Shown piece after piece: positions 24,733-32,782 of a stretch of 64,000 nt of DNA. How positions within the stretch are numbered: position 1 is the first letter of the stretch; each line of letters opens with the position of its first letter. Source of the DNA: Azospira oryzae (GTDB taxonomy: Bacteria; Pseudomonadota; Gammaproteobacteria; Burkholderiales; Rhodocyclaceae); contig NZ_SHKM01000003.1 of the NCBI RefSeq assembly GCF_004217225.1, forward strand, positions 124,001 to 188,000, in the 5' to 3' direction. Below the pieces are notes generated by a model that saw only the letters and a list, made by a program, of their open reading frames with translations, made no database searches and was not told the DNA's origin. Position numbers and translations under genes: made by a program.

Positions 24733-24972
24733 TCAGGCCGCCACCTTCCAGATGAGAATCTCCACCGTGCCGTCTTCTGCGGTCTGGGAACGGTAGGTAT
24801 AGCCGTTGTTCACCAGGGTGCGGTACAGGGGATGGGGCTCCCGGTAGAGCAGGAGCAGCATCTTTTCCCCGTCCTTCAGCTCATCCAGGCCCTCCATGGT
24901 GCGCACGAAGGGTTCGGGCGGCTCCATCATGCGGGCATCCACCACCAGGGAGGCTTCGTCGCGGGCACTCAT
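24733..24972 (-). CDS. DUF2249 small protein
   Basis: A 79-residue protein matching DUF2249: LVVDARMMEPPEPFVRTMEGLDEL, a MLLLLYREPHPLYRTL segment, then NGYTYRSQ and a final EILIWK. DUF2249 occurs with hemerythrins and NO-related genes and has a TusA/SirA-like alpha-beta fold. Its ATG overlaps the hemerythrin stop (ATGA), so the two are coupled. Function is unknown; a redox or NO-repair role is inferred. Confidence 0.85.
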   Translation of the reverse strand: MSARDEASLVVDARMMEPPEPFVRTMEGLDELKDGEKMLLLLYREPHPLYRTLVNNGYTYRSQTAEDGTVEILIWKVAA

Positions 24973-25421
24973 GACTGGGCACTCCCGGTGGTCTTCTGCA
25001 GCAGGGGCAGCAGCTCGCCGGCATGCCCGGCCAGGTGTTCGTCGCACATGGGATACAAGACGTTTTCTTCCTTCAGGTTGTGCTGCTGCATGAGGATCAG
25101 CAGGGTCTCGGCCGCCCCAAGGTAGTCGTCCTGGTCGCCGGCGGCCAGGGCCTGGCGCGCTTCGTCCATGAGACTGCGCATCTGCACATGTTCCAGCCGC
25201 ATCATCTGGGTGGGCCCCATGCGGATGCCGGTGGCCTGCTCGAAGGCGGGAAAGAGGGCTTCCTCTTCCGCCTGGAAATGGGCCAGGGTGGCTTGGCAGA
25301 AATCGGCGAAGAGCTGGGCCGGCAAGGCCGGGTCGGGTTGGGAGAGGGACTGCTCCACGGCCGCGAACAGGTCGTCGCAGCGGCGGTGGTCGCCACTCAT
25401 GTAGTCTCGGATGGGGGTCAT
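24969..25421 (-). CDS. hemerythrin HHE domain protein, first gene of the NnrS operon
   Basis: This 150-residue single HHE domain shows the diiron ligands in order: SGDHRRCDDLF (His near residue 11), LAHFQAEEEALFP (His/Glu), MRLEHVQM and MQQHNLKEENVLYP. It is a compact bacteriohemerythrin/RIC-like protein. A good ribosome site (AGAGAGGAA) precedes the ATG. An FNR-type box (25478-25491) is 57 bp upstream. The operon continues with DUF2249, the oxidase-like protein, NnrS, SirB2 and a second hemerythrin, which points to NO and low-oxygen stress. Confidence 0.88.
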   Translation of the reverse strand: MTPIRDYMSGDHRRCDDLFAAVEQSLSQPDPALPAQLFADFCQATLAHFQAEEEALFPAFEQATGIRMGPTQMMRLEHVQMRSLMDEARQALAAGDQDDYLGAAETLLILMQQHNLKEENVLYPMCDEHLAGHAGELLPLLQKTTGSAQS

Positions 25422-25449
25422 GCCTGCTTCCTCTCTGGGGTTCAGGCGG

Positions 25450-25491
25450 ATTCTGCCCAGCCCGGCAGGAGGACTCCTTGACTGGAATCAA
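25450..25491 (-). promoter_or_regulatory. FNR box and -10 for the hemerythrin/NnrS operon
   Basis: TTGACTGGAATCAA (25478-25491), 22 nt, then CAGAAT (25450-25455, minus strand). The spacing is identical to the hemN and ccoN promoters. Confidence 0.75.
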
Positions 25492-25516
25492 AAGCGCCGG
25501 ACAGGTGTCCGGCGCC
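25488..25516 (-). terminator. terminator of the ODP operon, overlapping the FNR box
   Basis: GCGCCGGACA, GG, TGTCCGGCGC; on the minus strand it is followed by TTTTGATTCC. The U run is shared with the FNR box of the next operon. Confidence 0.65.
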
Positions 25517-25543
25517 GGGCGAAACAGGAGGGCGGGAGGCCGT

Positions 25544-26284
25544 TCAGCCGCGCAGGATGCCGACCTGCAGCTCGTCGAACCAGTTGATGAAGCGCTGCAC
25601 GTCGGCTCCCTGGTAGATGGCGCCGTGCTGGGGGCAGAGCATGTCGATTTCCATCTGGGCCACCCGTTCGCACCAGCGGCGCTTGGCTTCGTTGGAGCCC
25701 ATCCAGCGGCGGTGGAAGCCTTCGGCGTGCTTGATGTGGCGATCGAAATCCTCGACGAACAGACCTGCCTCCTCGGGCGGCAACAGGGCTGCGCCGACGT
25801 CGCCGGAGAAGTACATGCGGGCCTGGCGGTCGTAGAGGTGGAAATTGCCGGAGGAATGCAGGTAGTGGGCCGGCACCGCAGTCAGGGTGAGGCCGTTGAG
25901 GCCGATCTCCATACCCTCGTCGGGAATGGGCACGAAGGTGTCGCTGGTGCCGCCGAAATGGGGAATGAAGCTCTCCCAGAGCCAGCTGGTGTAGCAGTGC
26001 ATCTTGGGATTGAATTCCAGCCACATGGCCAGGGAGGAAATGATGTCCGGGTCCTGGTGGGAAGCGAACAGGCCGACCACTGCGGACGGATCGAACTCGG
26101 CCGCCAGGGCGGAGAACACCGCCGGGAAAATCTCGGCGCCGCCCGGGTCCAGGATCAGCCCCTGGACGCCGTTGGCCACCAGGTACTCATTGGTGTCGAT
26201 GAGGGAGTCGGGACGTTCCGGATCGCGCACGATGGCCACCCATTTGTGGGTGCCGTCCTGAAAGATGGTCTGGGTCTTTTTCAT
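25544..26284 (-). CDS. ODP-type diiron metallo-beta-lactamase-fold protein
   Basis: The 246-residue protein corresponds to the diiron domain of flavodiiron proteins but lacks the flavodoxin domain. Candidate iron ligands are H76, D78 and D80 (SHQDPDI), H143 (PAHYLHSSGN), D162 (FSGDVG) and H220 (CPQHGAIY). The canonical HxExDH motif reads HxDxDI here, so one ligand is changed. Stand-alone ODP proteins bind O2 at the diiron site and in Treponema act as an oxygen sensor for chemotaxis. Its ATG overlaps the stop of an MCP-like gene by one base, and an FNR box precedes the operon. Sensor is a better guess than NO reductase, because no FMN domain is present. Confidence 0.8.
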   Translation of the reverse strand: MKKTQTIFQDGTHKWVAIVRDPERPDSLIDTNEYLVANGVQGLILDPGGAEIFPAVFSALAAEFDPSAVVGLFASHQDPDIISSLAMWLEFNPKMHCYTSWLWESFIPHFGGTSDTFVPIPDEGMEIGLNGLTLTAVPAHYLHSSGNFHLYDRQARMYFSGDVGAALLPPEEAGLFVEDFDRHIKHAEGFHRRWMGSNEAKRRWCERVAQMEIDMLCPQHGAIYQGADVQRFINWFDELQVGILRG

Positions 26285-26949
26285 TATCTCCCCCCGAAGA
26301 AGCTGGATTTTTTCAGGGTCTCCAGGGAACCGCGGATCTCTTCGACAATCCCGTCGAACTCGCCGGAAACCTGGGCCAGGGCCCCGGCGAAGCTTTGCCC
26401 GTAGGCGGCTTCGATCTTAGCCGACTTGGCCAGCACGCCGCCCAGCTCCACCAGCTGGAACGCATCTTCCAGGGCCAGCTTCAGCTCACGCCGCAGGCGG
26501 GAAAGGGTCTCGCGCCGCGCCTGGGCCTCCCGGTCGCGCCGGCGCAGCACCTCTTCCAGGCGGGCGTTGCCGCCGGAAAGCTGGACACCGGCCGCCAGCA
26601 GGCGGGAATAGCGGGAATGCTGCAGCAGGCGGGACACTTCCACCACGGAGGCGTGGATCAGCTGGCGCAGGGACTCCATCTGGGTCCGCAGGTCCCGGGA
26701 AAAGACGCGCAATTCGTTGGAGAGAACGCCGAAGCCGAGGGCGGCACTGCCGGCCCGCTTGGCCAGGAAGATGGCGTTCAGGGCCATGATGTTGATCTTG
26801 AAGGCGACGGCCACCACCGCCTTGATCTGTTCGTTGATGCGCACGATGCGCAGCAGGTCCAGGGACGCCCCGGCAGTTCCTTCCGCGGCACGAATGCCGG
26901 AAGGGGATGCCGGGTAGGTGTCGGAAACCTGCAGCGCCGTGGAGGTCAT
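26284..26949 (-). CDS. soluble MCP-like signalling-helix protein
   Basis: The 221-residue protein has no membrane helix. Residues about 50-90 (INIMALNAIFLAKRAGSAAL, then GFGVLSNELRVFSRDL) follow the chemoreceptor hairpin tip, in which ALNAAIEAARAG is followed by RGFAVVADEVR. Several tip residues that contact CheA/CheW are altered (AIEAAR reads AIFLAK). Residues 90-200 are a long helical region. It overlaps the nitronate monooxygenase gene (ATGA) and the ODP gene (TAATG), so all three are translated together. It may relay the ODP state to chemotaxis proteins or be a diverged scaffold; both are inference. Confidence 0.65.
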   Translation of the reverse strand: MTSTALQVSDTYPASPSGIRAAEGTAGASLDLLRIVRINEQIKAVVAVAFKINIMALNAIFLAKRAGSAALGFGVLSNELRVFSRDLRTQMESLRQLIHASVVEVSRLLQHSRYSRLLAAGVQLSGGNARLEEVLRRRDREAQARRETLSRLRRELKLALEDAFQLVELGGVLAKSAKIEAAYGQSFAGALAQVSGEFDGIVEEIRGSLETLKKSSFFGGR

Positions 26950-28109
26950 GTGAAGACGGGTTTTTCGCCAGTCAGCAGATAATGCATCAATTCTCGCACG
27001 GGGCGAATGGCGGAACCAAACGGCAGGCTGGAGGCGCCGCGGAAGAACAGGCCCTTCTGCACGTCGCCGGTGACGGCGGCAGCCAGCTGGTTGTCGATGC
27101 AGAACTGGCCGTGCTTGGGGTTGCTGTCCCGCAGGCCGCACTGCAGCAGGCAGTCCCAGGCCAGGGTGCATTTGTGCTCCTTGCCTGCGGCGGCAGCCAT
27201 GAGTTTTTCTTCCCGGTTCAGGTACTTTTCCAGCCAGGGGGTCTTCACTGCCCGGGCCGGCAGGCCGGCACAGCTCATGAAGTCCACCACGTCCTTGTCC
27301 TTGGCGCCGGCCAGGACCTTCTTGAATTCGATGTCGGCGTCGCCCTCTTCGGCCACGGCGAAGGCACTGCCCAGCTGCACGGCGGCAGCGCCCATGTCGA
27401 TCAGCTCCCGCACCCGTTCGTGGCTGTTGATGCCGCCAGCCGGAATCAGGGGAATCTTCTCGGAAGCAATGCCCATTTCCTCGAAGGCTTCCAGCACGCC
27501 GGGGATGACCACCTCGAAGTTGAAGCGGGGATCGTTCACATCCTCCTTCTTGGCGGCACCCAGGTGGCCGCCGGCGTAGCGGGGATGTTCGATGACGATG
27601 GCGTCGGGGAGGCGGTTCTTGCGCATCCATTTCTTCAGCAGCAGCACGATGCCGCGCACGTCGGAAAGAATGGGCACCAGGGCCACGTCCGGGTAGCCCT
27701 CGGTCAATTCGGGCAGATCCAGGGGCAGACCGGCACCCATGACGATGGCCTCGGCGCCGGACTGACAGGACTGACGCACGTAATCCTGGTACTGGGTCAC
27801 CGCCCGCATGACGTTCACGGCGATGACGCCGCGGCCCTGGGCGATGTCCTGGGCCATCTTGATTTCCCGGTCGAGGGCGATCAGGTTGGCCTTTTCGATG
27901 GCTTCCCGGTTGCGGGAACGGCCGGTCTCGGCCATCAGGTCCGGGTGGTGGCGGCGCAGATCGACGCTGGCGATGGTCCCCACCCCGTTGAGGGAGGCGA
28001 CGGTACCGGCCAGGCGGTGGGCGGAAATACCGACCCCCATTCCCCCCTGGACGATGGGCACCAGGGTCTTACCTTTGATTTTGAGAGGGGGGAAAGCGGT
28101 GGAGCTCAT
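26946..28109 (-). CDS. nitronate monooxygenase (2-nitropropane dioxygenase) family
   Basis: A 387-residue FMN-dependent TIM-barrel enzyme. The N-terminal LVPIVQGGMGVGISAHRLAG, the AVNVMRAVTQYQDYV segment, IPAGGINSHERVRELIDMGA and the GSAFAVAEEGDAD phosphate-binding loop are family signatures. It oxidises alkyl nitronates or acts as a related FMN oxidoreductase. It is the first gene of an operon with an MCP-like protein and the ODP diiron protein. An FNR-type box is 58 bp upstream, suggesting expression at low oxygen. The true substrate in this context is uncertain. Confidence 0.85.
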   Translation of the reverse strand: MSSTAFPPLKIKGKTLVPIVQGGMGVGISAHRLAGTVASLNGVGTIASVDLRRHHPDLMAETGRSRNREAIEKANLIALDREIKMAQDIAQGRGVIAVNVMRAVTQYQDYVRQSCQSGAEAIVMGAGLPLDLPELTEGYPDVALVPILSDVRGIVLLLKKWMRKNRLPDAIVIEHPRYAGGHLGAAKKEDVNDPRFNFEVVIPGVLEAFEEMGIASEKIPLIPAGGINSHERVRELIDMGAAAVQLGSAFAVAEEGDADIEFKKVLAGAKDKDVVDFMSCAGLPARAVKTPWLEKYLNREEKLMAAAAGKEHKCTLAWDCLLQCGLRDSNPKHGQFCIDNQLAAAVTGDVQKGLFFRGASSLPFGSAIRPVRELMHYLLTGEKPVFT

Positions 28110-28166
28110 CGAGTCTGCGGCCTAAAAACAAAGCCGCTCACGATATCACAATCCGGGATGCTTGGC

Positions 28167-28180
28167 TTGATCTGGATTAA
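28167..28180 (-). promoter_or_regulatory. FNR box for the NMO/MCP-like/ODP operon
   Basis: TTGATCTGGATTAA, one mismatch from TTGAT-N4-ATCAA. A TATCGT -10 candidate lies 21 nt further at 28140-28145 on the minus strand. Confidence 0.65.
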
Positions 28181-28229
28181 GCCTTTTGTCGTAGCTCCCC
28201 CGCCGGGCTTTCCCCTTCCCATGCCTGCC

Positions 28230-29987
28230 TCAGGGTTCCAGCACGTAGGTGCCCGGCGCCGGCGCCAGGGCCGGAAAGTCCTTGTGGGGCTTGGGCGGGG
28301 CCACCAGGGCGCCACTCTTGGGCACCAGCCACTGCACCCAGTCCTCCCACCAGCTGCCAGGACGCTTCTCGGCCGCCGCTTCCCAACGCTCGATATTCTC
28401 GCCCCGCTCCGGCTCTCCCACCCAGTAGCTGCGCTTGGGCGGATTCACCGGCGGATTGACGATGCCGAGGATGTGGCCGGAAGTGGACAGCACGAACCGG
28501 GTCGGCGCGCTGACGTACTTGCGGATGCGATAGCACTGGCGCCAGGGGGCGATGTGGTCGTCCTCCGCCGTCACTGCATAGAGAGGCTGGGTGATGCGTT
28601 CCAGGTCGATGGCCTCACCGCCGATGGTAAGGGCATCCTTCTTCACCAGATTGTTGTTGAGGTACATCTCCCGCAGGTAGTAGGAATGCATGGCGTAAGG
28701 CATGCGGGTGCTGTCCACGTTCCAGAACAGCACGTCGAAAGGCGCCAGGGGCTCGCCGTAGAGGTAGCTGTGCACGTAGTAGTGCCAGATCAGGCTGTTG
28801 GAACGCAGCATGCGGAAGGAGGACATCATTTCCTTGCCGTCGAGGTAGCCCTTCTTGGCCATGGAATCCTCGATCCACTTGACGCTGGCCGGATCCACGA
28901 AGACCTCGATGTCGCCGGGACGGGAGAAATCCGTCAGGGTGGTGAACAGGGTCCAGGAGGACACCGGCACCTTGTCGGCACTGCCGAACTTGCGGTTGGC
29001 CCAGGCCATGTAAGCCGTCAGGGTGGTGCCGCCGATGCAGTAGCCCACCGCATTGACCTGAGGCACCTTGCAGATGGTGCGGGCGGCTTCCATGACCTCA
29101 TGCACGCCCTCAGTCACATAGTCTTCGTAGGTGACCTGGGACATGTCCTCGGTCGGATTCTTCCAGCTGGTGATGAAAACCGTGAAGCCCTTCTCCACCA
29201 GATAGCGCACCAGGCTCTTCTTGGCGGTCAGGTCCAGAATGTAGAACTTGTTGATCCAGGGCGTGACGATGACGATGGGCTGCTTGTAGACCTGGGCCGT
29301 GGTCGGGGTGTACTGAATCAGTTCCACCAGACGGTTGCGGAACACCACCTGGCCGGGCGTGGTCGCCAGATCGACGCCGACCTTGAAGGCATCCTCATCC
29401 ACCATGCGCACGGTGCCGGACTGGCTGTCCTTGAGATAGTTCTCCATGCCCCGGGCCAGGGACTCTCCCTTGCTCTCGACGAACTTGCGCAGGGCCACCG
29501 GGTTGGTCCAGAAGAAATTGGTGGGCGCCACGGCATTGAGCCACTTGCGCAGCCAGAAGGCGGCGCGGCGGCGCTCCTTGTCCGACAGGCCGGGGGTCTC
29601 GAAGTACATGTCCTCCAGCCGGTGGGTCATGGCCAGATACCACTCCTTCATGATGTCCCAGGTCGGGGACTGCTCCCATACCGGATCGGAAAAGCGGCTG
29701 TCATCCTCATGCGGGCGCACCACATCCTCGGAAGGCAGGCCCAGGGCCCGGCGCATAACGTGGGCCTGGAGGGCCAGCAGGTCGCCGGAAAGCCCCGTCA
29801 TGACGCGGCTCAGCTCCTGGGGATGCATCAGCCAGGCGGCCTGGGCATTGAGCATGGAAGTGGTGATGCCAAAAGGATCGACCTGCTTCTCCAGTTTCTC
29901 CCCCATGTCTTCCAGGGGACTGGCTCCCGAGAGGTTGATGCTCTTGTGGTGCTTGGAGGAGGAAGCTGAATTGGGGTTGGCCGCCAT
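28230..29987 (-). CDS. phaC: class I poly(3-hydroxyalkanoate) synthase
   Basis: The 585-residue product has the PhaC N-terminal domain (residues about 100-270) and an alpha/beta-hydrolase domain. The lipase-like box GYCIGG holds catalytic C317, Asp lies in TAEDDHIAP, and His in SGHILGIVNPP. The length fits class I synthases, which polymerise short-chain hydroxyacyl-CoA without a PhaE partner. It is a single gene here with no phaA/phaB beside it; an SDR resembling HSD10 is 11 kb away and is not PhaB. The N-terminal Ser/His-rich start is normal for the family. Confidence 0.94.
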   Translation of the reverse strand: MAANPNSASSSKHHKSINLSGASPLEDMGEKLEKQVDPFGITTSMLNAQAAWLMHPQELSRVMTGLSGDLLALQAHVMRRALGLPSEDVVRPHEDDSRFSDPVWEQSPTWDIMKEWYLAMTHRLEDMYFETPGLSDKERRRAAFWLRKWLNAVAPTNFFWTNPVALRKFVESKGESLARGMENYLKDSQSGTVRMVDEDAFKVGVDLATTPGQVVFRNRLVELIQYTPTTAQVYKQPIVIVTPWINKFYILDLTAKKSLVRYLVEKGFTVFITSWKNPTEDMSQVTYEDYVTEGVHEVMEAARTICKVPQVNAVGYCIGGTTLTAYMAWANRKFGSADKVPVSSWTLFTTLTDFSRPGDIEVFVDPASVKWIEDSMAKKGYLDGKEMMSSFRMLRSNSLIWHYYVHSYLYGEPLAPFDVLFWNVDSTRMPYAMHSYYLREMYLNNNLVKKDALTIGGEAIDLERITQPLYAVTAEDDHIAPWRQCYRIRKYVSAPTRFVLSTSGHILGIVNPPVNPPKRSYWVGEPERGENIERWEAAAEKRPGSWWEDWVQWLVPKSGALVAPPKPHKDFPALAPAPGTYVLEP

Positions 29988-30032
29988 GGTTTTCTGCCTT
30001 TTTAGGACTGACGCTGGAAGAGGAATTTTATA

Positions 30033-31457
30033 TCAAACTATGACAGGGTCGTTGCAACGGGCTACGGCCACGTTGGCCCAGCCGTAGCGCTGTTCGATGG
30101 CATCGCGCAGGGCCTGGGCGGCCTCCGGCTCGCCATGGACGACCCGCACCTGGCCCGGTGCCCGGGAAAAGTGCCCGACCCAGTCCAGCAGCGCCTGCTG
30201 GTCCGCATGGGCGGAGAGGCCGCCGATGGTATGCACGTCCGCCCGCACCGGCACGATCTGGCCGAACAGGCGCACGGTCCGGGCCCCATCCACCAACCGA
30301 CGCCCCAGAGTGCCCGCCGCCTGGAAGCCGGTGATCAGCACCGTGCTCTCGGGACGGGGCAGGTTGTAGGCCAGGTGGTGCTTGATGCGTCCCGCATCGC
30401 ACATGCCGCTGGCGGAGATGATCACGGCGCCTTCCCGGATGTCGTTGAGGGCCATGGACTCTTCCACGTCGGCGGTGAAATGCACCCGCACCGCCTGGGG
30501 ATTGGCTTCCTGCCAGGCCATCAGGTCCCGGGTTTCGTCGTCCCACAGATGGCGGTACTTGAGGGTGATGCGGGTGGCCGCATCGGCCATGGGGGAATCC
30601 ACGTAAATCTTCAGGTGGGGCAGCCGCCCCTGCCGCACCAGGCCGCCCAGGACATAGAGGATTTCCTGGGTCCGCCCCACGGCGAAGGCGGGAATGATGA
30701 TGTTGCCGCGCTTCTCGCCGAACGTGTGCTCAAAGGCCCGGATCAACTCCGCCTCGGTATCCTCCAGGGGCCGGTGCACCCGGTTGCCGTAGGTCGATTC
30801 GATGCACAGCAGGTCGGCCTCGGCGATGAACTCGGGGTCCCGCAGCACGGGGCGCCCCGGCTGCCCCAGGTCGCCCGAGAACACCAGCTTGCGCGGACCG
30901 TCGGCCGTGTCGATCTGCACTTCCAGAATGGCCGAACCCAAAATGTGGCCCGCATCCCGGAAACGTACGCTGACACCGGATGCCGGATGCAGGGGCGTGT
31001 CGTAATCGACGGCACGCAGCAGCTTCAGGCACTCCTGGGCCTGGGTCACCGTATAGAGCGGCGGCTGCAGACCCCGCCCGCCGCGGCCGGAGCGGTGGCT
31101 GCGACGCAACTGCCACTCCGACTCCTTCTCCTGGATATGGGCCGAATCGAGCAGCAGCACCTGCAGCAGGTCGGTCGTGGCGGCGGTGGCGTAGATGGGG
31201 CCGCGATAGCCCAGCATGGCCAGGCGCGGCAGCAGTCCGGAATGGTCGATATGGGCGTGGGTCAGCAGGACGAAGTCCAGATGGCGCACGTCAAAAGCCA
31301 GCGCGCGCTGGTTCTTGCCGTAGGCATCGCCGCCCCCCTGGAACATGCCGCAATCCACCAGGAAGCGCAGCCCTTCCATTTCCACCAGGGTGCACGACCC
31401 GGTGACCTCACCGGCCGCACCATGCATGCTGACCTGAATCTTGCCCTGCAGCGACAT
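30033..31457 (-). CDS. beta-CASP metallo-beta-lactamase RNA-processing-type nuclease
   Basis: A 474-residue protein with the zinc motif HAHIDH (67-72) and the later DAGHILGSA, GDLG and SSYGN-like (ESTYGNR) elements. The C-terminal beta-CASP/RMMBL part ends with the motif SAHADQQALLDW and HGEPEAAQALRDAI. This is the family of archaeal CPSF-like and bacterial YsgC-type nucleases acting on RNA. It starts 118 bp from the divergent usp gene with an FNR-like box between them. The RNA targets are unknown. Confidence 0.88.
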   Translation of the reverse strand: MSLQGKIQVSMHGAAGEVTGSCTLVEMEGLRFLVDCGMFQGGGDAYGKNQRALAFDVRHLDFVLLTHAHIDHSGLLPRLAMLGYRGPIYATAATTDLLQVLLLDSAHIQEKESEWQLRRSHRSGRGGRGLQPPLYTVTQAQECLKLLRAVDYDTPLHPASGVSVRFRDAGHILGSAILEVQIDTADGPRKLVFSGDLGQPGRPVLRDPEFIAEADLLCIESTYGNRVHRPLEDTEAELIRAFEHTFGEKRGNIIIPAFAVGRTQEILYVLGGLVRQGRLPHLKIYVDSPMADAATRITLKYRHLWDDETRDLMAWQEANPQAVRVHFTADVEESMALNDIREGAVIISASGMCDAGRIKHHLAYNLPRPESTVLITGFQAAGTLGRRLVDGARTVRLFGQIVPVRADVHTIGGLSAHADQQALLDWVGHFSRAPGQVRVVHGEPEAAQALRDAIEQRYGWANVAVARCNDPVIV

Positions 31458-31508
31458 CGATACACTCCTTGCGTTTATGCCATTCTCGCCCCAAGAGTGG
31501 CTAGGGTT

Positions 31509-31522
31509 TTGACTTCCGTCAA
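31509..31522 (+). promoter_or_regulatory. FNR-like box between the nuclease and usp genes
   Basis: TTGACTTCCGTCAA, a perfect inverted repeat with the FNR half site TTGAC on both strands. It is 52 bp from both starts (31457 and 31575). The -10 is less clear than at the other sites. Confidence 0.6.
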
Positions 31523-31574
31523 AACTGACTTAGGATGGGGCCTAGAGATTTTTTCCCATAGAGGAGCCCCTCAC

Positions 31575-32018
31575 ATGTTCAAGCACATCCTACTCCCTAC
31601 CGACGGTTCCGAACTCTCCCGCGAGACGGCCAAGAAGGCGGTCTCCTTCGCCAAGGAATGCGGCGCCCGCATTACCGCCTTCTACGCCAAGCCCGAGTAC
31701 CCCGTCACCTACTACGGTGAAGGTGCTCTGATCGATCCGACCACGCCGGAGAAATTTGCCGAACTGGCCGACAACCAGGCCAACGAATTCCTGGGTCAGG
31801 TGGAGCAACTCTGCCAGGCCAATGCCGTGCCCTGCACCAAGGTCGCCGTCACCAGCGACATTCCCTATGAGGCCATCATCGAGACGGCCGAAAAGTCCGC
31901 CTGCGACCTCATCTTCATGGCTTCCCATGGCCGCAAGGGCATCACCGGCCTGTTACTGGGCAGCGAGACCAACAAGGTCCTGACCCACTCCAAGGTGCCG
32001 GTGCTGGTGTACCGCTGA
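31575..32018 (+). CDS. universal stress protein (UspA family)
   Basis: The 147-residue protein begins MFKHILLPTDGSELS and ends with the ATP-binding loop SHGRKGITGLLLGSETNKV and VPVLVYR, a full G-2x-G-9x-GS motif. It is a single-domain ATP-binding Usp. It is transcribed alone, with an FNR-like box upstream and a strong terminator downstream, as anaerobically induced Usp genes of Pseudomonas and Rhodocyclales are. It differs from the Usp at 17493, which lacks its own promoter. Confidence 0.9.
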   Translation: MFKHILLPTDGSELSRETAKKAVSFAKECGARITAFYAKPEYPVTYYGEGALIDPTTPEKFAELADNQANEFLGQVEQLCQANAVPCTKVAVTSDIPYEAIIETAEKSACDLIFMASHGRKGITGLLLGSETNKVLTHSKVPVLVYR

Positions 32019-32042
32019 TCCCGGATCAGTTGCCGCAAATGA

Positions 32043-32069
32043 AAAAGGCCTGGAAATTCCAGGCCTTTT
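32043..32069. terminator. bidirectional terminator after usp
   Basis: AAAAGGCCTGGAA, then TTCCAGGCCTTTT; it serves usp and the leftward cco tail. Confidence 0.85.
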
Positions 32070-32087
32070 GCTTTGACGGAGACCGGA

Positions 32088-32222
32088 TTACTTCTGACCG
32101 GGCTTCTCGTTCATTTTCTTGCTGAAATAGACGCCGAAGTAGGCGCCCATCACCACCACAAAGCCGATGGTGAAGAGACTCAGCAGACCGATATCAGTGG
32201 AAAACAATTCCTTCCAAGCCAT
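32088..32222 (-). CDS. DUF3149 small membrane protein
   Basis: A 44-residue protein starting MAWKELFSTDIGLLSLFTIG, with a single transmembrane helix and a basic tail KKMNEKPGQK. This matches DUF3149, small proteins found at the end of cbb3-oxidase loci. It is 17 bp downstream of ccoH. It may be an oxidase assembly or accessory peptide, inferred from position. Confidence 0.82.
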   Translation of the reverse strand: MAWKELFSTDIGLLSLFTIGFVVVMGAYFGVYFSKKMNEKPGQK

Positions 32223-32239
32223 GGTGTTACCTCCCGTTA

Positions 32240-32764
32240 TTAACGATTAGAAGAAGAAACCGGTGCGGTCACTTTCATAGACAGCGACTCTTGCTTTTCC
32301 ATTGCCCACTCGGCGGACAGACGCCAGTTGCCGGATTCGTCCTCAAGACGCACCAGCCAGCGATTGCCTACGATGGGATTATTCAATTTGCCACTATAGG
32401 CGCCCTGACCATCGGATGCCAGGGTAATTTCCTGATCGAATCCGGCCTTGGCCGGGTGGGCCAGTTTCAGGCGCACTTTCTCCGGCAGGGCCGCACCCTG
32501 GGTGCTCGTGAGCAGGACGCGGAAGCTGCCGTTGTTACCGGCGAAGACTTCCGCCTGGAGCCCCAATTCCTCGGCCCTGCGATCCCGCTGAATGACCTGG
32601 TTCACCTCCAGGCCCTGCTTGTAGTAATCGTCAGCCACCAGGCCGTCGTTGCTCTTGATGGCAAGCCAGACGGTGACGATGCCTGCCAGGATGACAGCGA
32701 CAGGGCCGGCAGCCAGAATCCAGGGCCAGGGCTCGCGGTACCAGGGTTGTGCAGCAGTTCTCAT
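32240..32764 (-). CDS. ccoH: CcoH/FixH-type cbb3 oxidase assembly protein
   Basis: A 174-residue protein with one N-terminal membrane helix (WPWILAAGPVAVILAGIVTV). A periplasmic FixH domain follows, with SNDGLVADDYYKQGLEVN and a GNRWLVRLE strand near the end. CcoH stabilises the cbb3 complex during assembly. It follows ccoG by 18 bp and precedes a DUF3149 gene. Confidence 0.9.
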   Translation of the reverse strand: MRTAAQPWYREPWPWILAAGPVAVILAGIVTVWLAIKSNDGLVADDYYKQGLEVNQVIQRDRRAEELGLQAEVFAGNNGSFRVLLTSTQGAALPEKVRLKLAHPAKAGFDQEITLASDGQGAYSGKLNNPIVGNRWLVRLEDESGNWRLSAEWAMEKQESLSMKVTAPVSSSNR

Positions 32765-32782
32765 AGGGGCTCGCTTGAAAAA

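Noticed and set aside
26907..29969. 1020-codon open frame on the plus strand across the NMO and phaC genes
   Set aside because: It is antisense to well-supported NMO and PHA synthase genes; high GC at codon position three makes long mirror frames. No family features.
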